From the NCBI RefSeq assembly GCF_900100925.1, contig NZ_FNKO01000002.1, positions 434,001-498,000 of the forward strand: a DNA stretch of 64,000 nucleotides, read 5' to 3'. The translations under genes and the position numbers were made by a program. This document shows, piece by piece, positions 1-11,738 of this stretch (position 1 is the stretch's first letter; each line of letters opens with the position of its first letter). Origin of the DNA: Actinopolyspora saharensis. Its GTDB lineage: Bacteria; Actinomycetota; Actinomycetes; Mycobacteriales; Pseudonocardiaceae. The notes under the pieces were generated by a model. It made no database searches. It saw nothing but the letters and a program-made list of their open reading frames with translations, and was not told the origin of the DNA.

Positions 1-981
1 GAAGGCCCCCAGGCTCCACCCGAGCGAGCCCAGCGTGAGCGGGACCCCGGCCAGCGCCGGTGAGTAACCGTGCACCACGGTCAGCACCAGGGGGACGAAC
101 GCCTCCGCGGCGAAGAAGACCCCGGCCAACAGCCCGCGAGCCAGCACCAGCACCGGAACCCCGGGACGGGCCCGCAGCGTCCCCGCAGGCAGCAGCACGC
201 GGAAGCAGCGCCACAGCAGCACGGCGGCCAGCGTCCCGAGCACCGCCGAAACGGCTCCGGGGTGCTGGGCCGCCCAGTTCACGCCCAGCGTGCCCACACC
301 GGCGCCCAGCGCGGCTGGAACGAGTCCGGGGCGCTGCTGCGCGCCCTCCGCCCGCTCGCTTCCCGAGCTCAGCACGGTCGAGGCGAGGAACACGGTCCCG
401 AGCAGCACGAGCGGAGCCAGTCCGAGGAAGACCCAGCGCCAGTGCAGGTACTCGGTGATCAGCCCGGAAACGGCCGGGCCGACCAGGGCGGGGACCACCC
501 AAACGGCCGACATCGCCCCGAACGCCCTGGGGCGGTCCCGCTCCGGGTAGACCCGGGCGATCAGCACGTAGAGGGGCACGGCCACGCTGCCTCCGCCCAT
601 TCCCTGCAGCGCTCTGGCCGCCAGCAGTACCGGCATGTTGGGCGCCGCCCCGGCCAGCACCAGCCCGGCCGCGAACAGGGGCAGGGCCAGCAGCAGGGGC
701 AGCGCGGGTCCGCGGTGGTCGGCGAGCCTGCCCGCGAGGACGGTTCCGACCGCGCTCGCGGCCATGAACAGGGTGAACGACCAGGAGTACCAGCGCTGTC
801 CGTCCAGTTCGGAGGCTATGGTCGGCAGAGCGGTGGCCACGCCCATCGCCTCGAAGGCGACCAGCGTGACGACGAGCAGCAGGCCGATCGTGAAGCTACG
901 GTACGGCGGAATCCACAGTGAACTCCTCCTGCGCCGGCGGGGCGACTCGCGGGTGGCTTTCGGATCGGTCGAAGCGCTCAC
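1..981 (-). CDS. MFS drug/metabolite efflux transporter, C-terminus cut by window edge
   Basis: Partial major facilitator superfamily permease: 327 N-terminal residues are visible and the rest lies beyond base 1. After a basic cytosolic leader (PRRRRSS, about residues 14-20) come repeated hydrophobic helices. An MFS motif-A-like loop, GRLADHRGP, sits at residues 83-91 between TM2 and TM3, and GMGGGSVAVPLYVLIAR follows in TM4, as in 12/14-TM drug:H+ antiporters. The chosen GTG start is the first in this frame that keeps TM1 intact. It makes the gene overlap the 3' end of the upstream acyltransferase gene by 86 bp, so the two are probably co-transcribed. Substrate cannot be inferred. Family is clear; start is moderately sure. 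Confidence 0.85.
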   Translation of the reverse strand, partial: MSASTDPKATRESPRRRRRSSLWIPPYRSFTIGLLLVVTLVAFEAMGVATALPTIASELDGQRWYSWSFTLFMAASAVGTVLAGRLADHRGPALPLLLALPLFAAGLVLAGAAPNMPVLLAARALQGMGGGSVAVPLYVLIARVYPERDRPRAFGAMSAVWVVPALVGPAVSGLITEYLHWRWVFLGLAPLVLLGTVFLASTVLSSGSERAEGAQQRPGLVPAALGAGVGTLGVNWAAQHPGAVSAVLGTLAAVLLWRCFRVLLPAGTLRARPGVPVLVLARGLLAGVFFAAEAFVPLVLTVVHGYSPALAGVPLTLGSLGWSLGAF

Positions 982-1897
982 CCGGGAATCCTGCAACTTC
1001 GCCCCCGCTGGAAGTCCATCCCGCCCGCGCGGACCGTTCCGGCGCTACCGCTCCCGCGGCGCGTGCGCAGCGCAGCGCCAGTTCACGACGCGCCCGCCCG
1101 CCGGTTCCGCCGGAGACCTCGCGCTCCGTGCTCGGGCTCCGCGTCTGCCGCGCCGGGAAAGGCGGCAACAGCTCCAGCTCGACCACGAGACCACGCGCCC
1201 CCAGCACGCTCACCACCGAACGCAGCAGGGTGTCGTCGCCCACGAAGGCGGCGGCGGTGGTCGGCTGACCACCGACGCGGTAGCGCAGCACCGCCGGACG
1301 GACCTGGGCGTTCGCGTCCAGGGCCGCCTGGAAAACGGCGGGGCGGTACTGCCCGGAGGCCCGCCCGCACCACGTGGTTCCCTCGGGGAACACGCCGACC
1401 ACGGACCCCTCGTCCAGCGCCCCGGTGATCCGGTCCACCGCCGCGGGCAGACAGCGCAGCCTGTCCCGCTCGATGAACAGGGTTCCCGAGCGAACCGCGA
1501 ACGTCCCCAGCAGGGGCCAGCTCCGCAGTTCCGACTTGGCCAGCATCCTCATCGGACGCACCGCCTGCAGCGCCAGGACGTCCAACCAGGAGACGTGGTT
1601 GGCCACGACCAGCGTGCCCACCCCTCCACCGGGGAACGAGGTGTCCCCGCGCACCCGCAGTTCCACGCCGAAACCCGCCAGCAGGCCCGCGAACCAGCGA
1701 CGCGCCGCACACCCCCGGATCCCCCGGGGCAACAGCGGGGACGCGCAGCCGAGCGAAAACCCGCAGCACAGCAGTACCACCACGACGAGCAGCCGCAGGA
1801 TCCTGCGCACCACCCCGACCGAGGGAAGGGATCCGCTGCGCGGGAGGCACTGCCGCCCGCACGGGGACTCGGGCAACCACCCGCGGACGGGGCTCAT
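896..1897 (-). CDS. Lysophospholipid acyltransferase, PlsC/OlsA-like
   Basis: Membrane-associated 1-acyl-glycerol-3-phosphate-type O-acyltransferase, 333 aa. A hydrophobic segment (about residues 31-52) precedes the acyltransferase domain, which carries the catalytic HX4D box (HVSWLD, 101-106) and the substrate-binding FPEGTT motif (170-175). Its ATG overlaps the stop of the upstream OlsB-like gene (ATGA), indicating translational coupling. In bacteria that make ornithine lipids, OlsB N-acylates ornithine and a PlsC-family OlsA adds the second acyl chain; this coupled pair fits that pathway. General phosphatidic-acid synthesis is the alternative. The long C-terminal tail after about residue 270 is low-complexity and Arg-rich. 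Confidence 0.85.
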   Translation of the reverse strand: MSPVRGWLPESPCGRQCLPRSGSLPSVGVVRRILRLLVVVVLLCCGFSLGCASPLLPRGIRGCAARRWFAGLLAGFGVELRVRGDTSFPGGGVGTLVVANHVSWLDVLALQAVRPMRMLAKSELRSWPLLGTFAVRSGTLFIERDRLRCLPAAVDRITGALDEGSVVGVFPEGTTWCGRASGQYRPAVFQAALDANAQVRPAVLRYRVGGQPTTAAAFVGDDTLLRSVVSVLGARGLVVELELLPPFPARQTRSPSTEREVSGGTGGRARRELALRCARAAGAVAPERSARAGWTSSGGEVAGFPGERFDRSESHPRVAPPAQEEFTVDSAVP

Positions 1898-2682
1898 CCC
1901 GCCTCCCCCAGGAAACGTTCGAGATACCGGCGGTCCATCGTCTCGGTGTCCAGCAGCACGAAGAAGTCGGCCACCCCGAACTCGCGGTCGTGCGCGGGCG
2001 GACCGCAGACCCGCGCTCCCAGCCGCAGGTACCCGCGCAGCAGCGGAGGGGTTCCGGGCCGCTCCGGTTGTTCCCCTGGCTGTGCCCGCCACGGGACGTA
2101 GGGCCGGACCCGCCGGGCCTCCGGGGCGTAGTAGCGCCGGCTGACCACGCTCCAGACGCCCGCGGCCGTGCCGCCGCCGTCGCGCAGCGGCACCGAGGCG
2201 CAGCCCGCCAACCAGCGGTGCCCGTGCAGCAGCATGTAGCGCGCTATGCCCGCCCACATCAGACCGACCACAGTTCCGTTCCGGTGGTCCGGGTGCACGC
2301 AGGAACGTCCCGTCTCGACCGTGTCGGGACGTATCGGATCCAGTCGCGCCAGGTCGAACTCGGACTCGGAGTAGAGCCCTCCGGCTGCCGAGGCCCGGTG
2401 CGGCGGCAGCATTCGGTAGGTGCCGACCGGTTCGCCGGAGTCGTCGTCCCGGATGATCAGGTGGTCGCAGAACTCGTCGAAGTCGTCGCCCTCCAGCCCG
2501 GGGGCGTCCCCGCGGACGGTGGCTCCCATCTCCCCGGAGAACACCAGGTGCCGCAGCCGCTGCGCGGCGCGGACGTCGGAGGGTTCCCCCGTCAGGTGCA
2601 GTGAATAGCGGTTGATTCCGTCTCGGTTCGATCCGCCGGTCGAAGCCAGCACCGTCGAGCCGGATCGCCCTGTTTCTGCCAT
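1894..2682 (-). CDS. olsB: GNAT-fold L-ornithine N-acyltransferase-like protein (OlsB-like)
   Basis: Acyltransferase of the OlsB/haemolysin-like GNAT group, 262 aa. Such enzymes transfer a 3-hydroxy-acyl group from acyl-ACP to the alpha-amino group of ornithine, giving lyso-ornithine lipid. Visible family marks are the LRHLVFSGEMG region (43-53), a GTYRMLPP strand (87-94) and GRSCVHPDHR (125-134), which resembles the conserved GRSCV segment of OlsB. The stop overlaps the start of the PlsC-like gene by 4 bp, matching the two-step ornithine-lipid pathway. Streptomyces carries a comparable GNAT/PlsC pair. Substrate is inferred from the family and the coupling; some other amine is possible. Confidence 0.7.
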   Translation of the reverse strand: MAETGRSGSTVLASTGGSNRDGINRYSLHLTGEPSDVRAAQRLRHLVFSGEMGATVRGDAPGLEGDDFDEFCDHLIIRDDDSGEPVGTYRMLPPHRASAAGGLYSESEFDLARLDPIRPDTVETGRSCVHPDHRNGTVVGLMWAGIARYMLLHGHRWLAGCASVPLRDGGGTAAGVWSVVSRRYYAPEARRVRPYVPWRAQPGEQPERPGTPPLLRGYLRLGARVCGPPAHDREFGVADFFVLLDTETMDRRYLERFLGEAG

Positions 2683-2887
2683 ACCCGAGGTGTAGCCGCG
2701 TGAGCACTACGGCCGGTAGACGCGCCGGTGAGCCACGACGGGAATTCTCGGTGAATGCGCGGTGCAGTCTCCGACAGCACCCGGGGCGGGCCCGAGCGGA
2801 CCCGCCCCGCTGCGTCGCTCACGGGAATCCGCGGTCCGAGCGAGCGCTTTGAGCTTGGTAAACCGGCACCGCCGGAAAACCTCCACG

Positions 2888-3030
2888 CCAACGAAAACGC
2901 TTACGAGCCTGAGCAGTCGGCACCGCCGCGGGTTCTCTCGTGGTGCTCTCGCGAGGAAGACCCGACGTTGTGTAGGCCGCTACCCGATGTCGAGGCGCCC
3001 GAAGCAAGACCCCGCGAGAGGCACCACCGC
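2888..3030 (-). repeat. Dispersed hairpin repeat, copy A
   Basis: Copy of a family seen five times here. The palindrome spans about 2926-3030. The central hairpin is CCCGAC / GTCGAGG (one arm imperfect) enclosing GTAG-gccg-CTAC, with the shared internal loops GTTGT and CCGAT. Outer arms contain CTCTCG / CGAGAG. On the plus-strand left flank it has the segment CGCTTACGAGCCTG, shared with copies B and C. It is the second of two tandem copies beyond the etfA stop. Strand is given as that of the adjacent gene. Confidence 0.8.
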
Positions 3031-3072
3031 GCAATCACCTACGACAAGCGAGTCCCCGAGAGGCCTGTCGCC

Positions 3073-3213
3073 CCAACGAGAACGCTTACGAGCCTGAGCA
3101 GTCGGCACCGCCGGGGGTTCTCAGCCATGGGTCTCGCGAGGACAGCCCCGACGTTGTGTAGGTCGCTACCCGATGTCGGGGATCCCGCAGCGAGACCCCG
3201 GCTGAGGTTCCCC
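3073..3213 (-). repeat. Dispersed hairpin repeat, copy B
   Basis: Central stem CCCCGAC / GTCGGGG encloses GTAG-gtcg-CTAC, with internal loops GTTGT and CCGAT identical to copy A. Outer arms read CTCAGCC / GGCTGAG, where copies A and C have CTCTCG / CGAGAG, so both arms changed together. The element begins 43 nt after the etfA stop codon. It shares CGCTTACGAGCCTGAGCAG with copy A on the left flank. Confidence 0.82.
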
Positions 3214-3255
3214 TACGGAACCACCCACGCAAACCGAGCCGTGCACTCGCCCAAA

Positions 3256-4215
3256 TCAGCTCTTGCGCTTTCCGACTTCCTCGGTCAACTGCGGGGCGAC
3301 CTTGAACAGGTCACCGACGACACCGAAGTCGGCGATCTCGAAGATCGGGGCCTCGGCGTCCTTGTTGACCGCCACGATGGTCTTGGAGGTCTGCATACCG
3401 GCGCGGTGCTGGATGGCACCGGAGATGCCCAGCGCCAGGTACAGCTGCGGCGAGACCGTCTTGCCGGTCTGGCCCACCTGGAACTGGGCCGGGTAGTAGC
3501 CGGAGTCCACAGCGGCGCGCGAGGCACCGACCGCCGCGCCGAGCGAGTCCGCCAGCTTCTCGATCACCTCGAAGCTCTCGGCGCTGCCGACACCGCGGCC
3601 GCCGGAGACCACGACGTTGGCCTCGGTCAGTTCCGGACGGTCCCCGGACTCGGCGGGTTGCCTGCCGGTGACCGCCCCTGCCCTGGTCGCGTCGACGGCG
3701 GGCACCTCGACCGACTCAGTGGTGGCCGAGCCCTGGCCGCTCTCCGGCTCCACGCTGCCCGGCAGCATCGAGATCACTGGCATGCCGGAGGCCGACTTGG
3801 CGTCGGCCTGGTAGGCACCGCCGAACAGCGAATGGCTCGCCACTCCCTCAGAGTTCACGTCGACAGCCTCGGAGAGCAGGCCGGATCCGGTGCGCACCGC
3901 CAGCCTGCCCGCGATCTCCTTGCCGTCCACGCTGGCCGAGGTCAGCACCGCCGCGGGCGAGACCCGCTCGACCAGGCTCGCCAGCACGTCCACCTGCGGG
4001 GTGATCAGGTAGTTGTCTACGTCGGCCGATTCCGCCGTGTAGATCTTCGCGGCTCCCGAGGAGGCCAGCTCCTCGGCCACCTTGTCGGTGGAGCCGGGCC
4101 CACCGGTAACCACCGCGGCTGGTTCACCCAACCGGCGCGCCGCGGTGAGCATCTCGTACGTGACCTTCTTGACCTCGCCACCCGCGTGGTCGACGAGGAC
4201 CAACACCTCAGACAT
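3256..4215 (-). CDS. etfA: Electron transfer flavoprotein alpha subunit
   Basis: Alpha subunit (319 aa) of the soluble heterodimeric flavoprotein that takes electrons from acyl-CoA dehydrogenases and passes them to the respiratory chain. The N-terminal half is the nucleotide-binding-like ETF domain (starting [17 protein letters not shown]). The C-terminal third is the FAD-binding domain, with SGGRGVGS and [12 protein letters not shown] near residue 265, followed by [19 protein letters not shown], all typical of EtfA/FixB. It follows etfB by 60 bp in the same direction, with GAAGGGG upstream of the ATG, so the two form an operon. Length is normal for the family. Confidence 0.96.
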   Translation of the reverse strand: MSEVLVLVDHAGGEVKKVTYEMLTAARRLGEPAAVVTGGPGSTDKVAEELASSGAAKIYTAESADVDNYLITPQVDVLASLVERVSPAAVLTSASVDGKEIAGRLAVRTGSGLLSEAVDVNSEGVASHSLFGGAYQADAKSASGMPVISMLPGSVEPESGQGSATTESVEVPAVDATRAGAVTGRQPAESGDRPELTEANVVVSGGRGVGSAESFEVIEKLADSLGAAVGASRAAVDSGYYPAQFQVGQTGKTVSPQLYLALGISGAIQHRAGMQTSKTIVAVNKDAEAPIFEIADFGVVGDLFKVAPQLTEEVGKRKS

Positions 4216-4275
4216 GGATTAAGCCCCTTCTCAAACGCGACCCGAACGAAGCCGGGTGAGACAGCACGGAACGAC

Positions 4276-5058
4276 TCAGACGAGGTTCTTGCCCGCCAGG
4301 AACTCGACGATCTGCGTACCGCCCTCGCCCTCGTCGGTGACCTGCTGGCCCGCTTCCTTCGGCGGCGCGGGCGCCGAGGAGACCACCTGGGTGGCCGCGC
4401 CGGACAGTCCGACCTCGTTCGGGTCGATGCCCGCGTCGGCCAGGGTCAACGTGGAGACGGGCTTCTTCTTGGCGGCCATGATCCCCTTGAACGAGGGGTA
4501 CCTCGGCTCGTTGATCTTCTCCGTCACGGAAACCACCACGGGCAGTTCCGCCCGCACGCTGGTCACTCCCGCGTCGGTCTCGCGCTCAACGGACGCGGTC
4601 GAACCGTCGACCGCCAGCGAGCGCGCGTAGGTCAGCTGCGGCCAGCCGAGCAGCTCGGCCAGCATCGCGGGCACCGCGCCGCTGCGACCATCGGTGGACT
4701 CGTTGCCCGCGACCACCATGTCGACCGACTCCAGGGTGCCGATCACCTTGGACAGGGCCTTGGCCGTGGACACCGCGTCCGTGCCGTGCAGCGCCTCGTC
4801 GGCCAGGTGCACGGCCTTGTCCGCACCCATCGACAGCGCCTTGCGGATCGCCTCGGTCGCGCGCTCGGGGCCCATGCAGACCACGGTCACCTCGCCACCG
4901 TGGGCCTCCTTGGCCAGCAACGCCTCCTCAACGGCCCGCTCGTTGATCTCATCCAGCACCGCGTCCGCGGACGCCCGATCCAGCGTGTGGTCCGAGTCGG
5001 ACAGCTTGCGCTCGGACCACGTGTCGGGCACCTGCTTCACCAGGACGGCAATATTCAT
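4276..5058 (-). CDS. etfB: Electron transfer flavoprotein beta subunit
   Basis: Beta subunit (260 aa) of ETF, which binds AMP and docks with EtfA. The start MNIAVLVKQVPDTW is the standard EtfB opening, and CMGPERATEAIRKALSMGADKAVHL and the MVVAGNESTDGRSG region are family hallmarks. The reading frame stays open 204 nt further upstream, but the ATG used here has the ribosome site GGAGAGGA and the canonical N-terminus. First gene of etfBA. A candidate TACCCT -10 box at 5216-5221 would give a leader of roughly 150 nt. A CRP-type palindrome lies just upstream of that box. Confidence 0.96.
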   Translation of the reverse strand: MNIAVLVKQVPDTWSERKLSDSDHTLDRASADAVLDEINERAVEEALLAKEAHGGEVTVVCMGPERATEAIRKALSMGADKAVHLADEALHGTDAVSTAKALSKVIGTLESVDMVVAGNESTDGRSGAVPAMLAELLGWPQLTYARSLAVDGSTASVERETDAGVTSVRAELPVVVSVTEKINEPRYPSFKGIMAAKKKPVSTLTLADAGIDPNEVGLSGAATQVVSSAPAPPKEAGQQVTDEGEGGTQIVEFLAGKNLV

Positions 5059-5189
5059 GGGTCCTCTCCGACCTCCTGCGGACTGTTGACGACTTCCCGG
5101 CTGGTCCTGCCGGCGCGGCACGTCCCCGGGAAGGTTGACCTTGCCACGTGGCCCGTAGAAAGCACAGTGACACCAACCACCAAGGATGT

Positions 5190-5201
5190 TACCGGCCGGT
5201 A
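5190..5201. promoter_or_regulatory. Perfect 12-bp palindrome in the etfB leader region
   Basis: TACCGGCCGGTA is a perfect palindrome between the predicted etfB -10 box and the etfB coding region. It could be an operator for a dimeric repressor; no family can be assigned. Confidence 0.35.
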
Positions 5202-5225
5202 GCCCCAGCGTAACCAGGGTATAGG

Positions 5226-5241
5226 AGTGACGGTACTCACT
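5226..5241. promoter_or_regulatory. Candidate CRP/FNR-family operator between etfB and degV
   Basis: AGTGA-CGGTAC-TCACT keeps the GTGA-N6-TCAC core of CRP-family sites, with symmetrical flanking A/T. It sits just upstream of the predicted etfB -10 box, overlapping the expected -35 zone. Binding there would most simply repress etfBA. It is about 110 bp upstream of degV. Confidence 0.4.
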
Positions 5242-5334
5242 TCGCCCCCGAAGTTGGGACACCCCTGCCGGATTTCCGCCCGTCAGCGACGCAGGTCACT
5301 CGCGACGGGCGAGAGCGCGGAGGGAAGCCACCAC

Positions 5335-5340
5335 TAACCT
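5335..5340 (+). promoter_or_regulatory. -10 box for a leaderless degV mRNA
   Basis: TAACCT ends 6 nt before the ATG with no ribosome-binding site between, so transcription should begin at or next to the start codon. Confidence 0.55.
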
Positions 5341-5346
5341 GAAAGT

Positions 5347-6189
5347 ATGAATCAGCGCGTCGCCATCGTCACCGATTCCACGGCTTCGATCCCCGCGCAC
5401 CTCGTCGAAAGACTCGGCATCTCGGTCGTGCAGCTGGAACTGACCGTCGGCGAGGAGAGCAACGACGAGCGACGCGTCCCGCACGACCAGCTCGCCGAGG
5501 CGATGCGCTCCGGGCAGCGAGTGGCCACGGCGGCACCCCCTCCTCCGGCCTTCTTCTGGAACTACTCGGACGCGATCAGCGAGGGCGTCGAGGCAGTGAT
5601 CTCGGCGCACATCTCCACCGGCCTGTCCCAGACCTGCGCCTCGGCGCGCACGGCGGCGGCCGAGTTCGACACCCCCATCCACGTGGTGGACTCGAGCACC
5701 TGCTGCCTCGGGCTCGGCTACGCCGTCATAGCCGCGGCGGAGACGGCGGCCGCGGGAGCCGACGTGCGAACCGTGCTGGACGTGCTGAACCACCGGCTGG
5801 GCGGAAGCAGCGAAACGGTGTACGTGGACACCCTCGAGCACCTGCGCCGCGGCGGGCGGATCGGTGCGGCCAAGGCGGGCCTGGGCTCGGCCCTGTCCCT
5901 GAAACCGGTGCTGGGGCTGCGCGAAGGCGCTCTCACTCGAGTGGGGCAGGCGGTCGGCACCGAACGCGCCGTGCGGAAGGCCGTCGACGTCGCGGCGCGG
6001 AACGCGGGGACCCGGCGGGTCAACATCGCGGCCGAGCACTTCCAGGCCGAGCAGCGGGCCAGCGCCGCCCTCGAGGAGTTGCGGAACCGCGTGGAGACCG
6101 CCAACGAACCGATCCTCGCCGAGAGCAGCGCGGCCATCGGAGCACACACCGGCCCCGGTTCCGTGGTGCTGTCCGTGACCCCGGCCTGA
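5347..6189 (+). CDS. DegV family fatty-acid-binding protein
   Basis: DegV-family protein (280 aa). DegV proteins bind a single fatty acid in a cleft; related FakB proteins present it to the FakA kinase for phospholipid synthesis. Visible motifs are TDSTAS (9-14), STGLSQT (90-96, ligand carboxylate contacts) and DTLEHLRRGGRIG in the C-terminal half, all diagnostic. Length is typical. The start is fixed by the -10 box TAACCT six bases upstream. It diverges from etfBA. No FakA-like kinase is in the window, although the DhaK/DhaL genes elsewhere belong to the superfamily that FakA derives from. Confidence 0.93.
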   Translation: MNQRVAIVTDSTASIPAHLVERLGISVVQLELTVGEESNDERRVPHDQLAEAMRSGQRVATAAPPPPAFFWNYSDAISEGVEAVISAHISTGLSQTCASARTAAAEFDTPIHVVDSSTCCLGLGYAVIAAAETAAAGADVRTVLDVLNHRLGGSSETVYVDTLEHLRRGGRIGAAKAGLGSALSLKPVLGLREGALTRVGQAVGTERAVRKAVDVAARNAGTRRVNIAAEHFQAEQRASAALEELRNRVETANEPILAESSAAIGAHTGPGSVVLSVTPA

Positions 6190-6217
6190 TCACCCCGAGC
6201 GACACCGCGGCGGGTGC

Positions 6218-6282
6218 GTGGGGAGCGCCTCGCGGGGAACGTTTCGCGCGGAACTGCGCAAAAGCCCCGGCCCGCTCCCCAC
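6218..6282. terminator. Convergent inverted repeat between degV and hrpA
   Basis: GTGGGGAGCG pairs exactly with CGCTCCCCAC across about 45 nt, between two converging genes. A bidirectional termination role is plausible; there is no U-tract. Confidence 0.4.
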
Positions 6283-6322
6283 GCGACCGCCGCTCGGGAG
6301 TCGGCCGCTCCACGAGAGGCCC

Positions 6323-10267
<3,945 letters not shown>

Positions 10268-10541
10268 AGCCTCCCCAGGATAGAGATCCCGTCTCCTGTC
10301 GTGCCGCCGTATTTCGGCGGACTCACATCAACCGCTCGAGCGCTCCGCGGGGCGGAACGGCGGTTCCTGCGACCGGACGCCCCCTCGACGGAGGTAACCA
10401 CCTCGCGGGACGAGTCGGCCGTTCCCCGCAACGTCGCGAAGCCCGCCGGGATTCCTCTCCGAGCACACCTCCGCGCCGTCCCGTCCCGGATCGGGGCGGT
10501 GCCCGGGCCGCCGAGCCAGCGCCCGGCGCTTCCGGACCTGC

Positions 10542-11723
10542 TCAGGTCAGCTCCGGCCGGCAGAGCGCTGCCGTGGGGGTGTCGCCGACACGGGTGAGCA
10601 CCACGGTGGCCGCCGCGTCACCGGAAAGCTTCATCCTCCGGCGCAGCGCGTCCGGATCCACGTCCAAACCGCGCACCAGGATCTCCAGTCGTCCGATCCC
10701 GTGACGCCGCAGCAGCGCGCGCAAGGACTTCTCGCTGTACTTGCCCCGTTCGAGCACGCGGAACGCACGCACCCCCGGCGGCGGGGCGTCCCCGGTGAGG
10801 TAGGCGATCCGGTGGTCGAGCTGCCCCAGACCGTGGCGCGCGGCGTACTGCCGGACCAACCCGGCGCGGATGACCGCGCCGTCGGGTTCGACCAACCACT
10901 CCCCCACCTCCCGCACCGGGCAGTCGTCGGGCTCGGCGTCGGTGATCCGCAGGGCGACGTCGCCGTCGTCGCGCAGCACCGTCGCGGTCCGGTGCGCTCC
11001 CGGCTCGGCCAGCTCTCCCAGCCACACCGAGGCCTCCCGCACCTGACCGGCCAGGGAGACCAACTCGACCTCGGCCTCGGCCGGGACCAGGTCGAAGTCC
11101 AGCCCGGGAGCGCACTTGACCACCATGTCCCGCCCGTGGTGCGCGGCGAGCAGCTCGCGGAGCGGGGGCTCCAGGTCCTCCGGGTTCCACCTCCTGCGCC
11201 CGGTGCCGTCCCGCCTGCCCGGATCGGCGAGCACGGCGGCCCCCGTGGTGACCGGGCGCAACGCGTCGGCCCGCACCAGCCCGGCCCGCACCCCGCGAGC
11301 GGCCAGGTTGCCCCGCGCCATCGCCAACCGGACCTCGTCGAGGTCGGAGCCGAGGCAGCGCCGGGCGACCGGGGCGATCTCGACGAGATCGGCCCCGATC
11401 GAACAGGTGACGTCGTGCACGTCCCTGCCCGCCAGCCGGGCGGCGCGCAGCCGGGCGACCGGAGTCGCCGTGGCCTGCTGCAACGCCGAATCCGTGAACA
11501 ACCACTCGTCCGCCCCGCTCAGCTTGGCCGCGGCGCGGCGGCGCAGCGCCACGGTCTCCAGCACCGCGGGGGCGAACCGCGTGCCCGCGACCTCGCGTGC
11601 GGTGGCCGTGTCGGCCAACCGGGAGGAGGACGTCAGCGGCAGCCCGGCGACCTCGGCCAGCGCGCGCTCCCCCTCGGGGGAGCGCAGAAAGGCCACGTCG
11701 TCGACGTCAAAGGTGTAAGCCAC
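10542..11723 (-). CDS. SAM-methyltransferase-fold protein with C-terminal THUMP-like domain
   Basis: Protein of 393 aa. Residues 100-175 form a Rossmann-like methyltransferase core: DVTCSIGAD (104-112), an acidic strand end GSDLDEVRLAMARGNL (125-140) and ADPGRRDG (166-173), which stands where RNA and DNA methyltransferases have a catalytic (N/D)PP(Y/F). The C-terminal 75 residues match the THUMP-like domain that ends actinobacterial proteins of this type, with FRVLERGKYSEKSLRALLRR. Target is unknown; an RNA substrate is likely from the THUMP-like domain. It lies 15 bp downstream of the enoyl-CoA hydratase gene in the same direction, so the two are probably co-transcribed. Confidence 0.82.
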   Translation of the reverse strand: MAYTFDVDDVAFLRSPEGERALAEVAGLPLTSSSRLADTATAREVAGTRFAPAVLETVALRRRAAAKLSGADEWLFTDSALQQATATPVARLRAARLAGRDVHDVTCSIGADLVEIAPVARRCLGSDLDEVRLAMARGNLAARGVRAGLVRADALRPVTTGAAVLADPGRRDGTGRRRWNPEDLEPPLRELLAAHHGRDMVVKCAPGLDFDLVPAEAEVELVSLAGQVREASVWLGELAEPGAHRTATVLRDDGDVALRITDAEPDDCPVREVGEWLVEPDGAVIRAGLVRQYAARHGLGQLDHRIAYLTGDAPPPGVRAFRVLERGKYSEKSLRALLRRHGIGRLEILVRGLDVDPDALRRRMKLSGDAAATVVLTRVGDTPTAALCRPELT

Positions 11724-11738
11724 GTTCGACCAGCCGGA

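Larger units (their letters stand above)
2683..3255. other. Non-coding interval holding two tandem copies of a dispersed palindromic repeat
   Basis: No credible gene lies between the etfA stop and the olsB start. The plus-strand frames that remain open are by-products of GC bias and of the repeats. Most of the interval is two related copies of a long imperfect palindrome (listed separately as copies A and B). The 200 bp nearest olsB show no clear promoter hexamers or operator. Confidence 0.6.

Noticed and set aside
2762..3097. Open frames within the repeats whose translations look alike in copies A and C (for example RGFSRGALARK)
   Set aside because: The likeness follows from DNA-level conservation of the palindrome. 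Frames differ in context and break in copies D and E, and stem covariation explains the sequence better than protein coding.
4276..5262. Longer reading frame for etfB starting near 5262
   Set aside because: The extension has no ribosome site and no similarity to EtfB, and runs through the predicted promoter; the internal ATG gives the canonical N-terminus.
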